Shown piece after piece: positions 1-7,008 of a stretch of 64,000 bases of DNA. The notes under the pieces were generated by a model. That model was not told the origin of the DNA. It saw only the letters and a list, made by a program, of their open reading frames with translations, and searched no databases. Origin of the DNA: Acidimicrobiales bacterium. Lineage in GTDB: Bacteria; Actinomycetota; Acidimicrobiia; Acidimicrobiales; SHLQ01. Within the stretch, counting starts at the first letter, position 1; each line of letters opens with the position of its first letter. A program made the translations under genes and the position numbers. The stretch spans positions 85,009 through 149,008 of the forward strand of contig JAHDCX010000013.1 in NCBI GenBank assembly GCA_020629635.1, read 5' to 3'.

Positions 1-394
1 TCCAGCGGTGCTGAGGCTCGAAGCGCACGGCCAGGCCCTCCAGCCGCCGCAGCCACGAACGCAGCAACGGAACCGCCCGGAATTCGTTAGGGAACACCCG
101 TCCGCTCGTACCGACGAACGTCTCGTGGCCGAGTCCCGCGCACCAGGCGCGAAGATCGTCGGGGGAGAAGGCTCGAATGGCCGACTCGAGATGCGGGCGT
201 TCGGGCCCGTATCGATCGAGGAAGACGTCGATTGGTTCGCTGTGGGTCAGGTTGAGACCGCCTCGTCCTGCCAGCACGAACTTCCGTGCCGGCGAACGAT
301 GCTGATCGAACACGACCACGTCGTGGCCCGCACCTGCGGCAACCTCGGCGGCCATCAGACCAGCAGGACCCGCTCCAACGACCGCAACGCGCAC
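1..394 (-). CDS. NAD(P)/FAD-dependent oxidoreductase, HI0933/TIGR03862-like flavoprotein (C-terminal part outside window)
   Basis: Reading leftwards from a GTG at 394, the protein begins with a dinucleotide-binding loop (VAVVGAGPAGLMAAE) and soon has AGRGGLNLTHSEP, a stretch typical of the HI0933 / TIGR03862 flavoprotein family. About 131 codons are present before the left edge, so the substrate-binding half and C-terminus are not seen. The start is chosen because the Rossmann strand should begin within a few residues of the N-terminus; GGAAG lies a little upstream. Family members are cytosolic FAD proteins of mostly unknown substrate; the substrate cannot be told here. It lies downstream of, and on the same strand as, the small membrane protein gene at 436-951. 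Confidence 0.75.
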   Translation of the reverse strand, partial: MRVAVVGAGPAGLMAAEVAAGAGHDVVVFDQHRSPARKFVLAGRGGLNLTHSEPIDVFLDRYGPERPHLESAIRAFSPDDLRAWCAGLGHETFVGTSGRVFPNEFRAVPLLRSWLRRLEGLAVRFEPQHRW

Positions 395-435
395 GAAGTG
401 AGGCTACTTCCGGGAAGGTCAGTCCTTCGGTGCTC

Positions 436-951
436 TCAAAAAGGAAAGCTCAGTGCAGCCAATGCGCACGAGAACACCGCAAGGAGAAAGATGTTTGTCT
501 CCAACGGAGATGAGTTCTCCGTTGGCGTTTCCTTCCCAGCCCGAAAGCCTCCGATCAACCAGCCAGCGAAGACGAGCGTGCATAGGCAAATCCAAATCGC
601 CGAGAGAGTCTGGATCAACGACGGCGCTTCGTTCCGAAGTTCGACGGCAAGCAGCGCGACGAAGCCCAATCCGAGGCCGGAGTTCACGAACGCGGCAATC
701 GCGAACCTTCGCATCCTCATGAATCGGTCCTCAGCCCGGTCCGCCGATCGCTCGAGCCGCCGGATGGTGTCCGGACCGCCAAAGCCAGAAAAGCGTCGAT
801 GGAAGCGAGCTGCCGACCGTTGATACGCAGCCTCCTGAAGCGCCGTCGAGCTCACAACGAACAGCGCGGCTGCGACGATCGCGTGCACCGCCATAAACAT
901 CAGCAACACGTTCACACCCAGATTTCTCGGCAGCCTTGTTCGTCGTCTCAA
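436..951 (-). CDS. hypothetical membrane protein, four predicted helices
   Basis: A 171-residue protein from a TTG at 951, unrecognised. It has a basic N-terminus (MRRRTRLPRN), then hydrophobic segments at about residues 13-35, 83-102, 115-135 and 150-170, with an Arg-rich amphipathic stretch (about 43-80) between the first and second. The pattern of charges and helices looks like a real inner-membrane protein and its codon use matches neighbours, but I see no family motif. The start is uncertain: TTG at 951 has no clear ribosome-binding site, and in-frame GTG codons follow shortly after. It ends about 40 bases before the flavoprotein start and could share its transcript. Confidence 0.5.
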   Translation of the reverse strand: MRRRTRLPRNLGVNVLLMFMAVHAIVAAALFVVSSTALQEAAYQRSAARFHRRFSGFGGPDTIRRLERSADRAEDRFMRMRRFAIAAFVNSGLGLGFVALLAVELRNEAPSLIQTLSAIWICLCTLVFAGWLIGGFRAGKETPTENSSPLETNIFLLAVFSCALAALSFPF

Positions 952-1063
952 CGATCTTCGACGTCACCGAGTAACGCCTGTCCGTGACGAGGCGCGTTCG
1001 GTTCCAGTCTTTCAGCTGAGCCGAAGACTTGGACAGTACTTTACATAACGTATATTTCCGGCG

Positions 1064-1516
1064 TTAGGTGCCGTTTTCTCCATCACGGGGTTCGCTATCG
1101 GCGACCCACTCCACGACCGTCGCCCGGTCCAACGCCCCCGCAGCCGCTGCGCCGTAGATTGCGGCCAAGCCGCCAGCAAGGTCGTCGTCGAAGAATCGGA
1201 CCACGACGACCGCCACGTCGACGAGTTCACGCTGCACGATCTCATCGAGGATCGCTCGTTCGGCCGGACCAGCGTCAACGTGGCCTCCGTGTCGTTCCGA
1301 CGGCGGACTGCCGAGGCGCCAGGCGAAGCCATGTCCACGCGCCTCGGGATACCTCGAGAGCACCGATGCGATCACGCGTCGAGCGTCGGACACATCGACG
1401 ATCGGTGATGCGACGGCGGACACTCCATAGCCCATCCGAAGCTCGGCGCTGAACGTCGATGGACAAGACACGGTCCATCTCATATTCGCCCGGCCACTCG
1501 ACGTGTCCTTCGTCAT
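1064..1516 (-). CDS. divergent IMPACT/YigZ (UPF0029)-family protein, eroded paralogue
   Basis: The 150-residue product aligns by eye with the N-terminal domain of the intact YigZ-family protein encoded at 2090-2680. Shared elements are SPIVDVSDARRVIASVL, the HGFAW strand (HHCWAW in the other copy), the run ELVDVAVVVVRFFDD (DLVGVAVVVTRWFGG) and GGLAAIYGAAAAGALD (GGLVRAYGGAAAAALD). The conserved DDGEPSGTAG-type loop is replaced and the C-terminal domain is absent. The start ATG at 1516 overlaps the TGA of the upstream lipoprotein gene as ATGA, which decides it over an ATG 51 bases further upstream. IMPACT proteins are linked to translation control in eukaryotes; the bacterial role is unclear. 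Loss of the signature loop suggests altered or lost function. Confidence 0.65.
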   Translation of the reverse strand: MTKDTSSGRANMRWTVSCPSTFSAELRMGYGVSAVASPIVDVSDARRVIASVLSRYPEARGHGFAWRLGSPPSERHGGHVDAGPAERAILDEIVQRELVDVAVVVVRFFDDDLAGGLAAIYGAAAAGALDRATVVEWVADSEPRDGENGT

Positions 1517-1845
1517 CGGCCCCAGGAGGTGCTCTCCGCCGCGATACCTCCGATTTCGATGAAGCACGGCACGTGGAGTTCGGCTGGGACCTCACGCCCC
1601 GTCTTCACCCACCACGGAGCACCCGCGCCATCGACGAGAACCTGGGCTCCGCCAGGATCGAAGCCCTCTCGTTCCAGGCAACCTTCGTAGTGCTCACCGA
1701 GATCTTCGGCCGTCGCGTCGACCGGCAGATTCGGGTCAACAAGCGGAGCGTCAACAGCTAGGCGATCCGTACAACCACTGAGCCCCGCCAACGCAAGAAC
1801 GACAAACAACCCCCGACGAAGTTCGAGCGTGGCGGTCGTGCCCAT
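1513..1845 (-). CDS. small hypothetical lipoprotein
   Basis: A 110-residue protein with a short charged N-terminus, a hydrophobic segment (FVVLALAG) and a lipobox LSGC, so it is probably exported and lipid-anchored on the outer face of the cytoplasmic membrane. The mature part contains ECLEREGFDPGG-like sequence with two further Cys residues (in EGCLERE and VPCFIE) that could form a disulfide. No family is recognised. Two in-frame ATGs lie 6 bases apart; I choose the second (1845) because TACCGT ends exactly 6 bases before it, as expected for a leaderless mRNA. It is translationally coupled (ATGA overlap) to the eroded IMPACT gene downstream. Confidence 0.6.
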   Translation of the reverse strand: MGTTATLELRRGLFVVLALAGLSGCTDRLAVDAPLVDPNLPVDATAEDLGEHYEGCLEREGFDPGGAQVLVDGAGAPWWVKTGREVPAELHVPCFIEIGGIAAESTSWGR

Positions 1846-1851
1846 TTCCAT

Positions 1852-1857
1852 ACGGTA
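1852..1857 (-). promoter_or_regulatory. candidate -10 hexamer (TACCGT) of a leaderless transcript
   Basis: TACCGT on the minus strand, 6 bases before the ATG at 1845. This spacing would put the transcription start on the A of that ATG. No Shine-Dalgarno sequence is present. Confidence 0.45.
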
Positions 1858-1957
1858 TGCGAGGAGCTCATCTCTTCGCGTCGGACGTCAGCCCTGGTCT
1901 CCGATGTCTGCGTCGTAGGAGCAGAAGACCGCGCTATCGACCAGCCATGCGAGCACT

Positions 1958-2011
1958 CCCTGATGGAAATAGCCCTCCGCAGTCCCCTGATGGAAATAGC
2001 CCTCCGCAGTC
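1958..2011. repeat. perfect tandem duplication of a 27-bp unit
   Basis: Two identical 27-base units abut at 1958-1984 and 1985-2011 (unit begins CCCTGATGGAAATAGCCCTC). They lie in the 244-base gap between the YigZ-family gene and the small lipoprotein gene, about 110 bases upstream of the latter. No convincing gene occupies the gap, so the repeat is intergenic; it may be a recent slippage duplication or a paired binding site. Confidence 0.9.
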
Positions 2012-2089
2012 GAGAGGTCAGGTACTCGACGGCTTCGGCTGGGAGCGACGAAAGCGGAAGTTCATTGGCTGCCATGAAGGGCCTCTCGT

Positions 2090-2680
2090 CTATTCGACCA
2101 CCAGGGCGCGGCCCGCCGTGGCGTTCGCGAGGCGTTCGACAAATTGCGCCAACTCCTCCTCGACCACGGACACGCGACAATGTACCGAGTCCCCCCAGCG
2201 CGTCTCGATCTCCGCAGCCCCAAATGCCCGAATGACCTGTTCGACGGCCGCAGTGTCGGCAAGATCGTGTTCGATGACGATGTCCACGAGCGGATGCCAG
2301 GGCGTCACGCGGGCCGCATCGAGTGCCGCCGCTGCAGCACCGCCGTAGGCCCGCACCAGTCCCCCAACGCCGAGCTTCGTGCCACCGAACCATCTCGTCA
2401 CGACGACGGCGACGCCCACAAGATCACGCCCGACGAGCTGCGCGAGGATTGGCCTACCGGCAGACCCGGCGGGCTCACCATCGTCGCCTGCGCGGTCGAT
2501 CGCGGGCCGGGCGAAACGCCACGCCCAACAATGGTGATTCGCCTCCGGAGACGCTGCCGCAGTGTCCGCAAGAAGCAACCTCGCTGCCCCCTCATCAGCG
2601 ACAGGCGCCGCCAGCGCTCGGAAACGAGATCCTTTGATCGGGTCGGTGTCGACGCACACCGACGCCTCGATCGTGTTCAC
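2090..2680 (-). CDS. YigZ/IMPACT (UPF0029) family protein
   Basis: A 196-residue protein with the complete UPF0029 signature: SRFRALAAPV at the start, GDDGEPAGSAGRPIL in the middle, then VVVTRWFGGTKLGVGGLVRAYG. The C-terminal 70 residues form the small ferredoxin-like domain (DUF1949) usual for bacterial YigZ proteins. Length fits the family. Its biochemical role is not settled; the eukaryotic homologue IMPACT affects Gcn2 signalling. The ATG at 2680 overlaps the stop of the helicase gene upstream as ATGA, so the two are translated together. A second, eroded family member lies about 570 bases downstream. Confidence 0.88.
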   Translation of the reverse strand: MNTIEASVCVDTDPIKGSRFRALAAPVADEGAARLLLADTAAASPEANHHCWAWRFARPAIDRAGDDGEPAGSAGRPILAQLVGRDLVGVAVVVTRWFGGTKLGVGGLVRAYGGAAAAALDAARVTPWHPLVDIVIEHDLADTAAVEQVIRAFGAAEIETRWGDSVHCRVSVVEEELAQFVERLANATAGRALVVE

Positions 2681-4311
2681 GACACGATCACCAGCTCATG
2701 TGCCGCACGAGACGCCGCCAAATAGAGATCCTTCGCGTCCATTCCGACACCATCGACCACGACGGCGTCGTACTCGACACCTTTGTGGATCTCGACTTCG
2801 CCGGGTCGGATGACCGCCACGTTTTCCCATCGAGCCCTCAGGTCATCCTGTGCACGCGAGACCTCGGTGGCCGTGGCCACGGGTCTCCCCGTCGGTCGAA
2901 TTCCGACGAGCTCGACGGCATCCAAACCGGTCTTCTCTGCGTGCGCGTTGAGCCAGTCCGCGATCTCGGCCGACATCCGATAGGCGGTCCCCATCTGGGT
3001 CGGCTCAACGCCGAGGGTCGCAGCCGCCACTCGGAGCCCAAGCCCGTGTCGATGGGTGCGTTGCGCATCGTCGCCCACGAGGGTCAGGCCCTTTGCCCGA
3101 CGCTGGACCGCTCGGAGCCGAAGCAGCGACATGTCCTGTGCTTCGTCCACGATCACGTGGCTGAACTTCTGCTGTAGGCCCTGAAAGGTCGCCCGAACTT
3201 CGTCGGCGAGGGCACCTCCGCCACGTTTTGCCGCTGCGGCCAGGACTGGAGCGTCCGCCGAATCGACGCCCAACCCGATGAGGGTCTTTGGGTTTGAGAG
3301 CTTGGCGAGTGCCTGCTTGGCGGTCATCGACGGCCACACCGTCTTTGCTGCATTGCTGATCTCGGCAGGCTTGCAGTCATGGGCCCGGGCAAGCGACTCG
3401 ACGAACACCCGGCGACGGTCCTGCCACGGCAGCGACCGAGCGCGGAGACGATCGATGGTGGCGACGACTTCGTCTTCGGGGATCGTTCGCACCGGGCCGA
3501 GCGGCACAGGCCCCGGCCGGTACAGGCTCTCCGCAAACGCCTCGACGATCTCGACCCATCGGGGGTCCTCGGCCGCATCATCGGCTTCGCCGAAGAGTCG
3601 ATCGAATGTCGTCTGTTCGATCCGCGCTTCGCCCAGCGTCGGAAGTACTGCTGCGACGAAGCGCAGAAACGCATCGCTCGGACCGACCACCAGAATCTTG
3701 TCCGCCGTCAGCCGCCGATCGTTGTAGACCAGCCATGCCGCTCGGTGCAGGCCGACGACCGTCTTGCCCGTGCCCGGACCTCCCCTGAGCACGAGCGTGT
3801 CGTCCGGGTCGAGCCGAACCAGATCGTCCTGTTCGGCTTGGAGTGTGGCCACAGCGGCGCGCATCTCGCTCCCCCGGCTGCGATGCAGCTCGGCCATGAG
3901 CGGCGACGAGCCGGTCACTTCCCCAGAGGAGAATTCCTCGACGTAGAGGTCGTCGATGCACCCGACGTACGAGACGCGCCGGGCGAGCCCGAGGTCATCG
4001 CCCAACCGTGCCTGGTAGAAGCCACGAGCAAACGGTGCACGCCAATCGACAACGAGTTGCTCTCCCCCGCTGTCGATGCCGTAGAGCCCGACGCGCCACG
4101 CCAGATCGTCATCGATCCGGCCGAAAACGACGAGATCGTTCTGGAGCTTCTCGACCGTCCCGCGCACAACGGCCGACATGTACTCATCAGCCAGCGCATC
4201 AGCGCCACTGCCCCTGAAACCCGCCAACGACTCGAGCTTGTCGTCAACCGCACGGCGGGCGCGATCCAGCGCCTGGAGCTCAGCCGTCAGGTCGACACCG
4301 TTGTTCGCCAT
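2677..4311 (-). CDS. HelD-like UvrD/Rep superfamily 1 helicase, short form
   Basis: The 544-residue product starts with a coiled-coil-like N-terminus (DLTAELQALDRARRAVDDKL) typical of HelD proteins, followed by VVDWRAPFARGFYQA, a HelD-type pattern. Walker A is GGPGTGKTVVG near residue 176 and the DExx box is DEAQDMS near 388; motif VI-like LYLAASRAAHELVIV closes the protein. HelD binds RNA polymerase and helps release stalled complexes; canonical proteins are roughly 700 or more residues, so this is short and may lack part of the inserted arms. The ATG at 4311 is preceded by TGAGGAC and gives the usual N-terminus; an in-frame start at 4428 would add 39 residues. Coupled by ATGA to the YigZ gene. 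Confidence 0.8.
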   Translation of the reverse strand: MANNGVDLTAELQALDRARRAVDDKLESLAGFRGSGADALADEYMSAVVRGTVEKLQNDLVVFGRIDDDLAWRVGLYGIDSGGEQLVVDWRAPFARGFYQARLGDDLGLARRVSYVGCIDDLYVEEFSSGEVTGSSPLMAELHRSRGSEMRAAVATLQAEQDDLVRLDPDDTLVLRGGPGTGKTVVGLHRAAWLVYNDRRLTADKILVVGPSDAFLRFVAAVLPTLGEARIEQTTFDRLFGEADDAAEDPRWVEIVEAFAESLYRPGPVPLGPVRTIPEDEVVATIDRLRARSLPWQDRRRVFVESLARAHDCKPAEISNAAKTVWPSMTAKQALAKLSNPKTLIGLGVDSADAPVLAAAAKRGGGALADEVRATFQGLQQKFSHVIVDEAQDMSLLRLRAVQRRAKGLTLVGDDAQRTHRHGLGLRVAAATLGVEPTQMGTAYRMSAEIADWLNAHAEKTGLDAVELVGIRPTGRPVATATEVSRAQDDLRARWENVAVIRPGEVEIHKGVEYDAVVVDGVGMDAKDLYLAASRAAHELVIVS

Positions 4312-4411
4312 GTCCTCAGCCCAACCGCCGCCGATCCACGTGGCCGGCGCAATCGAGTCGGTCAACCTACCGCCGATCGCACCCAGAGCGAGCCATTCGA
4401 GCCTTCGCTGG

Positions 4412-4945
4412 CTACTCGTCCCCCTCATGGAGGAGCTGGGGCCAAACCGTACAGCTTTGTTGCACTCCGGCAGTTGTCACCGCCAGCTCCGTTCCGTCGT
4501 CGGCGACGAATGTGCCGGTTGCCATACCGAACTCCGCAAGCTCGTCCGTCTCGATGAATGTCCCTGCGATGTCCGTCGTTCCCCACCACTTCATTGGCAC
4601 CTCAGCCGCGACGCCTTCGCGGAACGTGCCGAGGGCCCACCGCGTGTCGTCTGCCCAGACGACGGCGCCATTCATGCATCTCGGGTGGACAAAGAGTCGA
4701 GTCTCACCCGGAACGGCTGCTGCCAGCCGTTGCCGGAATTCGAGGTCGGGTTCGATGGTCGTCGTCGCGATTCCCAAGGCCGTTTCGGAGGTAGGAGCCG
4801 ATGTCGCGGGAGTCGTGTCGAACGGGACGACGCTGGCAGATGCTGGCGCATCGCGATCGGAGGCAGCGGAGTCGCCGCCCAATGTCGACGAACGACAAGC
4901 TGCACCAGAGATCGCAATAGCCCAGATCAGAAAGCCGAACTTCAC
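4412..4945 (-). CDS. hypothetical lipoprotein
   Basis: A 177-residue protein from GTG at 4945 with signal peptide MKFGFLIWAIAISGAAC; SGAAC is a good lipobox with the lipid-modified Cys at 17. A Ser/Thr/Ala/Pro-rich linker of about 40 residues follows, then a globular part of about 110 residues rich in Trp and beta-type pattern (GETRLFVHPRC, ADDTRWALGTF, VPMKWWGTTDIAGTF, CTVW). Two Cys in the globular part could pair. No known domain is recognised. It lies about 100 bases upstream of the chosen helicase start, on the same strand, and may be in the same transcription unit. Confidence 0.65.
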   Translation of the reverse strand: MKFGFLIWAIAISGAACRSSTLGGDSAASDRDAPASASVVPFDTTPATSAPTSETALGIATTTIEPDLEFRQRLAAAVPGETRLFVHPRCMNGAVVWADDTRWALGTFREGVAAEVPMKWWGTTDIAGTFIETDELAEFGMATGTFVADDGTELAVTTAGVQQSCTVWPQLLHEGDE

Positions 4946-4987
4946 GAGTCGTTGGTGCGCGAACAGGCTTCCAGCGGGGAAATCGCC

Positions 4988-5368
4988 TTACTCCGAGTCG
5001 TCGGCCTTTGACGGAAGAAGCGACGTCAAGGCGTCAACGGTGCGGCGAAGCTCCTTCACCGGTTCGATCGAGCCGATGTCGCCGCTCAGGACCTTGCCGG
5101 TGTTGTCCCGGAACTGCGTCTCGAGCTCTCGAGCCGTGCCATCGAGCGACCGTACCAGCGGCGCAACCCCAGACGCCTCGGCATGGGAGACGAGTACCTC
5201 GATTGCCGTGGTCGCGCTTTCGAGGCGTTGCGTGACCGACCGCAGATCGGTGATCGCCGTCCGAAGGTCCGACAGGGTCTGCGGAAGTCGGATGGCCTCC
5301 TCGGTGAGACCGCTTCGCCACTCGTTGAGCTGCTGCAGCTGCTTCTTGAAACTGTCGCCATCAGCCAT
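4988..5368 (-). CDS. hypothetical coiled-coil protein
   Basis: A 126-residue soluble protein, mostly helical, with heptad-like runs (FKKQLQQLNEWRSGLTEEA, LSDLRTAITDLRSVTQRLES) and no Cys or membrane segment. It resembles short actinobacterial phasin-like or apolipoprotein-like coiled coils, but no family can be named. The ATG at 5368 has a good ribosome-binding site (AAGGAG, about 5 bases upstream), so this is a leadered mRNA, unlike many first genes here. It lies 42 bases upstream of the lipoprotein gene at 4412-4945 on the same strand. Confidence 0.6.
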   Translation of the reverse strand: MADGDSFKKQLQQLNEWRSGLTEEAIRLPQTLSDLRTAITDLRSVTQRLESATTAIEVLVSHAEASGVAPLVRSLDGTARELETQFRDNTGKVLSGDIGSIEPVKELRRTVDALTSLLPSKADDSE

Positions 5369-5507
5369 CGGGGCTCCTTCGGATCGTTGCGTTCTCCCGA
5401 AACGCTACCGACCCGAGCTGCGACATTCGACACATCCGTGGAACCAAACGTCGATCCCGTGCGTCCTATCACCGAGCGGCGGGACATCGCCCGTGAGGAG
5501 CAATGCA

Positions 5508-5612
5508 ATGTTGGTACATGTTCGAGGCGCCGTGATCCTGATGGTCTGCGCACTCGCCACCTCGTGGCTCGCCGATCGATTCCTCGATTCGTTGTCGTCG
5601 GTCGGTTCGTAG
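5508..5612 (+). CDS. possible 34-residue membrane peptide
   Basis: A short frame in the 289-base gap between two divergent genes. ATG at 5508 is preceded by GTGAGGAG with 7 bases between, one of the better ribosome-binding sites here. The product has a hydrophobic helix (GAVILMVCALATSWLAD) flanked by charged residues, ending at TAG 5610-5612. It is too short to judge by codon use, and no homologue is known to me. It would be transcribed in the direction of the AlgH gene, 45 bases downstream. Confidence 0.28.
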   Translation: MLVHVRGAVILMVCALATSWLADRFLDSLSSVGS

Positions 5613-5657
5613 CTCGGCCGACTGGGAGTTCCGAGATTCTCACGGCAACATCGGGGG

Positions 5658-6197
5658 ATGCTGAGAGCCGGAGACCTTCTCCTCGCCTCCCCTGGGATGC
5701 ATGACAGCATCTTCGACCGAACGATCATCCACGTCTTCGACCACGGCCCACACGGGTCGATGGGACTCGTCCTCAACCGGCCGACGCCAATCACGGTCAG
5801 CGCGGCGCTCCCTCAGTTCGCCGAGCTCGCCCAACCCGACCTCCTCTACGTCGGAGGCCCGGTCGAAGAGGGAACGGCCCTCGTCCTCGTCGAGCCCGTC
5901 GACCCCGCTACCGACACGCTCCACCATCTCCACAACGGGGTTGGGCTGCTCGATCTGAGCGAAGAGGCACCGCTGGACGGCATTCAACGACTTCGGGTCT
6001 ACACGGGCTACACCGGATGGGGCCCGGGCCAACTCGACGCAGAGATGGAGCGCGGCGCCTGGATCACCGCACCGTGCGAACCCGACGACATCTGGACACG
6101 TGACCGTGGCGAACAGGCGTGGGCGACCGTGTTGCGTCGCCAAGGCGGCCTCACGAGCTTTCTCCGCGACTACCCCGACCAACCCTGGCTCAACTGA
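5658..6197 (+). CDS. YqgE/AlgH family protein (UPF0301)
   Basis: A 179-residue protein with the UPF0301 landmarks in order: GDLLLASPGMHDSIFDRTI at the N-terminus, then MGLVLNRPT, LLYVGGPVEEGTALVLV, and GYTGWGPGQLDAEMERGAWI. Length matches the family. AlgH was first described as a regulator of alginate genes in Pseudomonas, but the general role is unresolved; it is a cytosolic single-domain protein. There is no strong Shine-Dalgarno sequence (CGGGGG only). It stands between divergent and convergent neighbours, so it is probably monocistronic apart from a possible small peptide upstream. Confidence 0.88.
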   Translation: MLRAGDLLLASPGMHDSIFDRTIIHVFDHGPHGSMGLVLNRPTPITVSAALPQFAELAQPDLLYVGGPVEEGTALVLVEPVDPATDTLHHLHNGVGLLDLSEEAPLDGIQRLRVYTGYTGWGPGQLDAEMERGAWITAPCEPDDIWTRDRGEQAWATVLRRQGGLTSFLRDYPDQPWLN

Positions 6198-6206
6198 CCT
6201 ACGCGG

Positions 6207-6980
6207 TCATTCGGCGTCGATCAGCTCGAGAAGCACCGTCCGCAGCTCACCCAAGTCGGTCGTGCGTGCGTCCCGAAGCTCGCGGTCGCCGAGCGGTTCG
6301 GGGAGCGTGACCACAACCGATTGGCTCGGGTTGCCCGGGCAGGTCTGCGCGTCCCCCTCGGGGAGGCGACTGTTGAGTTCGATGAGGACGGCGTCGGCCG
6401 TCATCGACACGTTCGGCGGGTTGAGTCGATCTCCCATCGGTTGACCGCTGGCGCAGCCCTGCTCGGTCGCGAGGAGCGTCACTTCGGTCGACGATGCGTC
6501 GGGAGCCGGGCCTGCCGGATCCAGGACCCACTCGACCGTTCCGCTCGCGTCGTCTGGCTCGAGCATGAGGGCGCAACTTCCGGGAATCCCTGCCCCACTC
6601 CATCGCCAGAGCCCGTCCTCCCACGAGGCGGACATGAACGCGAGGTGTGGGGCCGCAGCGTCGCCCGGATGGACGAGTTGCACCCGATCTTCGGGAACGA
6701 CCTCGAGTACCCGCCAGTTCTGTTGCGGCCAGCCGGCTTCGCCCTCCCCGCCCGTCAGGAACGACGCGATCGCGTCGGCGACCTCGGGCACGTCGCTGTC
6801 CTCGATCAGCGGAGGCGCCGTATCGAGCGCCGATGCCGGGAAGAACGGACCGAATTCGCATCCGATCCGTGTCTCCTCGCCCGACGCCGCAGCATCTTCG
6901 GCGCTCGTCTCGACGGCATCGCCGCGTGCGCACGCGGCCAGAGCCCAACCACACACGAACATCGCCAAGATCCGCCTCAT
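6207..6980 (-). CDS. hypothetical lipoprotein
   Basis: A 257-residue protein with a signal peptide (MRRILAMFVCGWALAAC) ending in lipobox ALAAC, then a short Ala/Ser/Glu-rich linker. The mature part has several Cys residues (IGCEFGPF, GSCALML, QGCASGQP, QTCPGNP), consistent with extracytoplasmic disulfides, and ends with an acidic tail. No family recognised. It begins at ATG 6980 with TACGGT exactly 6 bases upstream and no Shine-Dalgarno sequence, suggesting a leaderless mRNA. It converges on the AlgH gene, with only 9 bases between stops. Confidence 0.68.
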   Translation of the reverse strand: MRRILAMFVCGWALAACARGDAVETSAEDAAASGEETRIGCEFGPFFPASALDTAPPLIEDSDVPEVADAIASFLTGGEGEAGWPQQNWRVLEVVPEDRVQLVHPGDAAAPHLAFMSASWEDGLWRWSGAGIPGSCALMLEPDDASGTVEWVLDPAGPAPDASSTEVTLLATEQGCASGQPMGDRLNPPNVSMTADAVLIELNSRLPEGDAQTCPGNPSQSVVVTLPEPLGDRELRDARTTDLGELRTVLLELIDAE

Positions 6981-6986
6981 GAAGCA

Positions 6987-6992
6987 ACCGTA
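6987..6992 (-). promoter_or_regulatory. candidate -10 hexamer (TACGGT) of a leaderless transcript
   Basis: TACGGT on the minus strand ends 6 bases before the ATG at 6980 of the lipoprotein gene; no Shine-Dalgarno sequence lies in between. Confidence 0.5.
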
Positions 6993-7008
6993 GACGCGGC
7001 TGCGCTGC

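Noticed and set aside
1858..2089. A small protein gene on the minus strand across the 27-bp repeats
   Set aside because: The open frame continues from a shadow of the YigZ gene, lacks a start with a ribosome-binding site or TAnnnT, and has non-coding-like composition.
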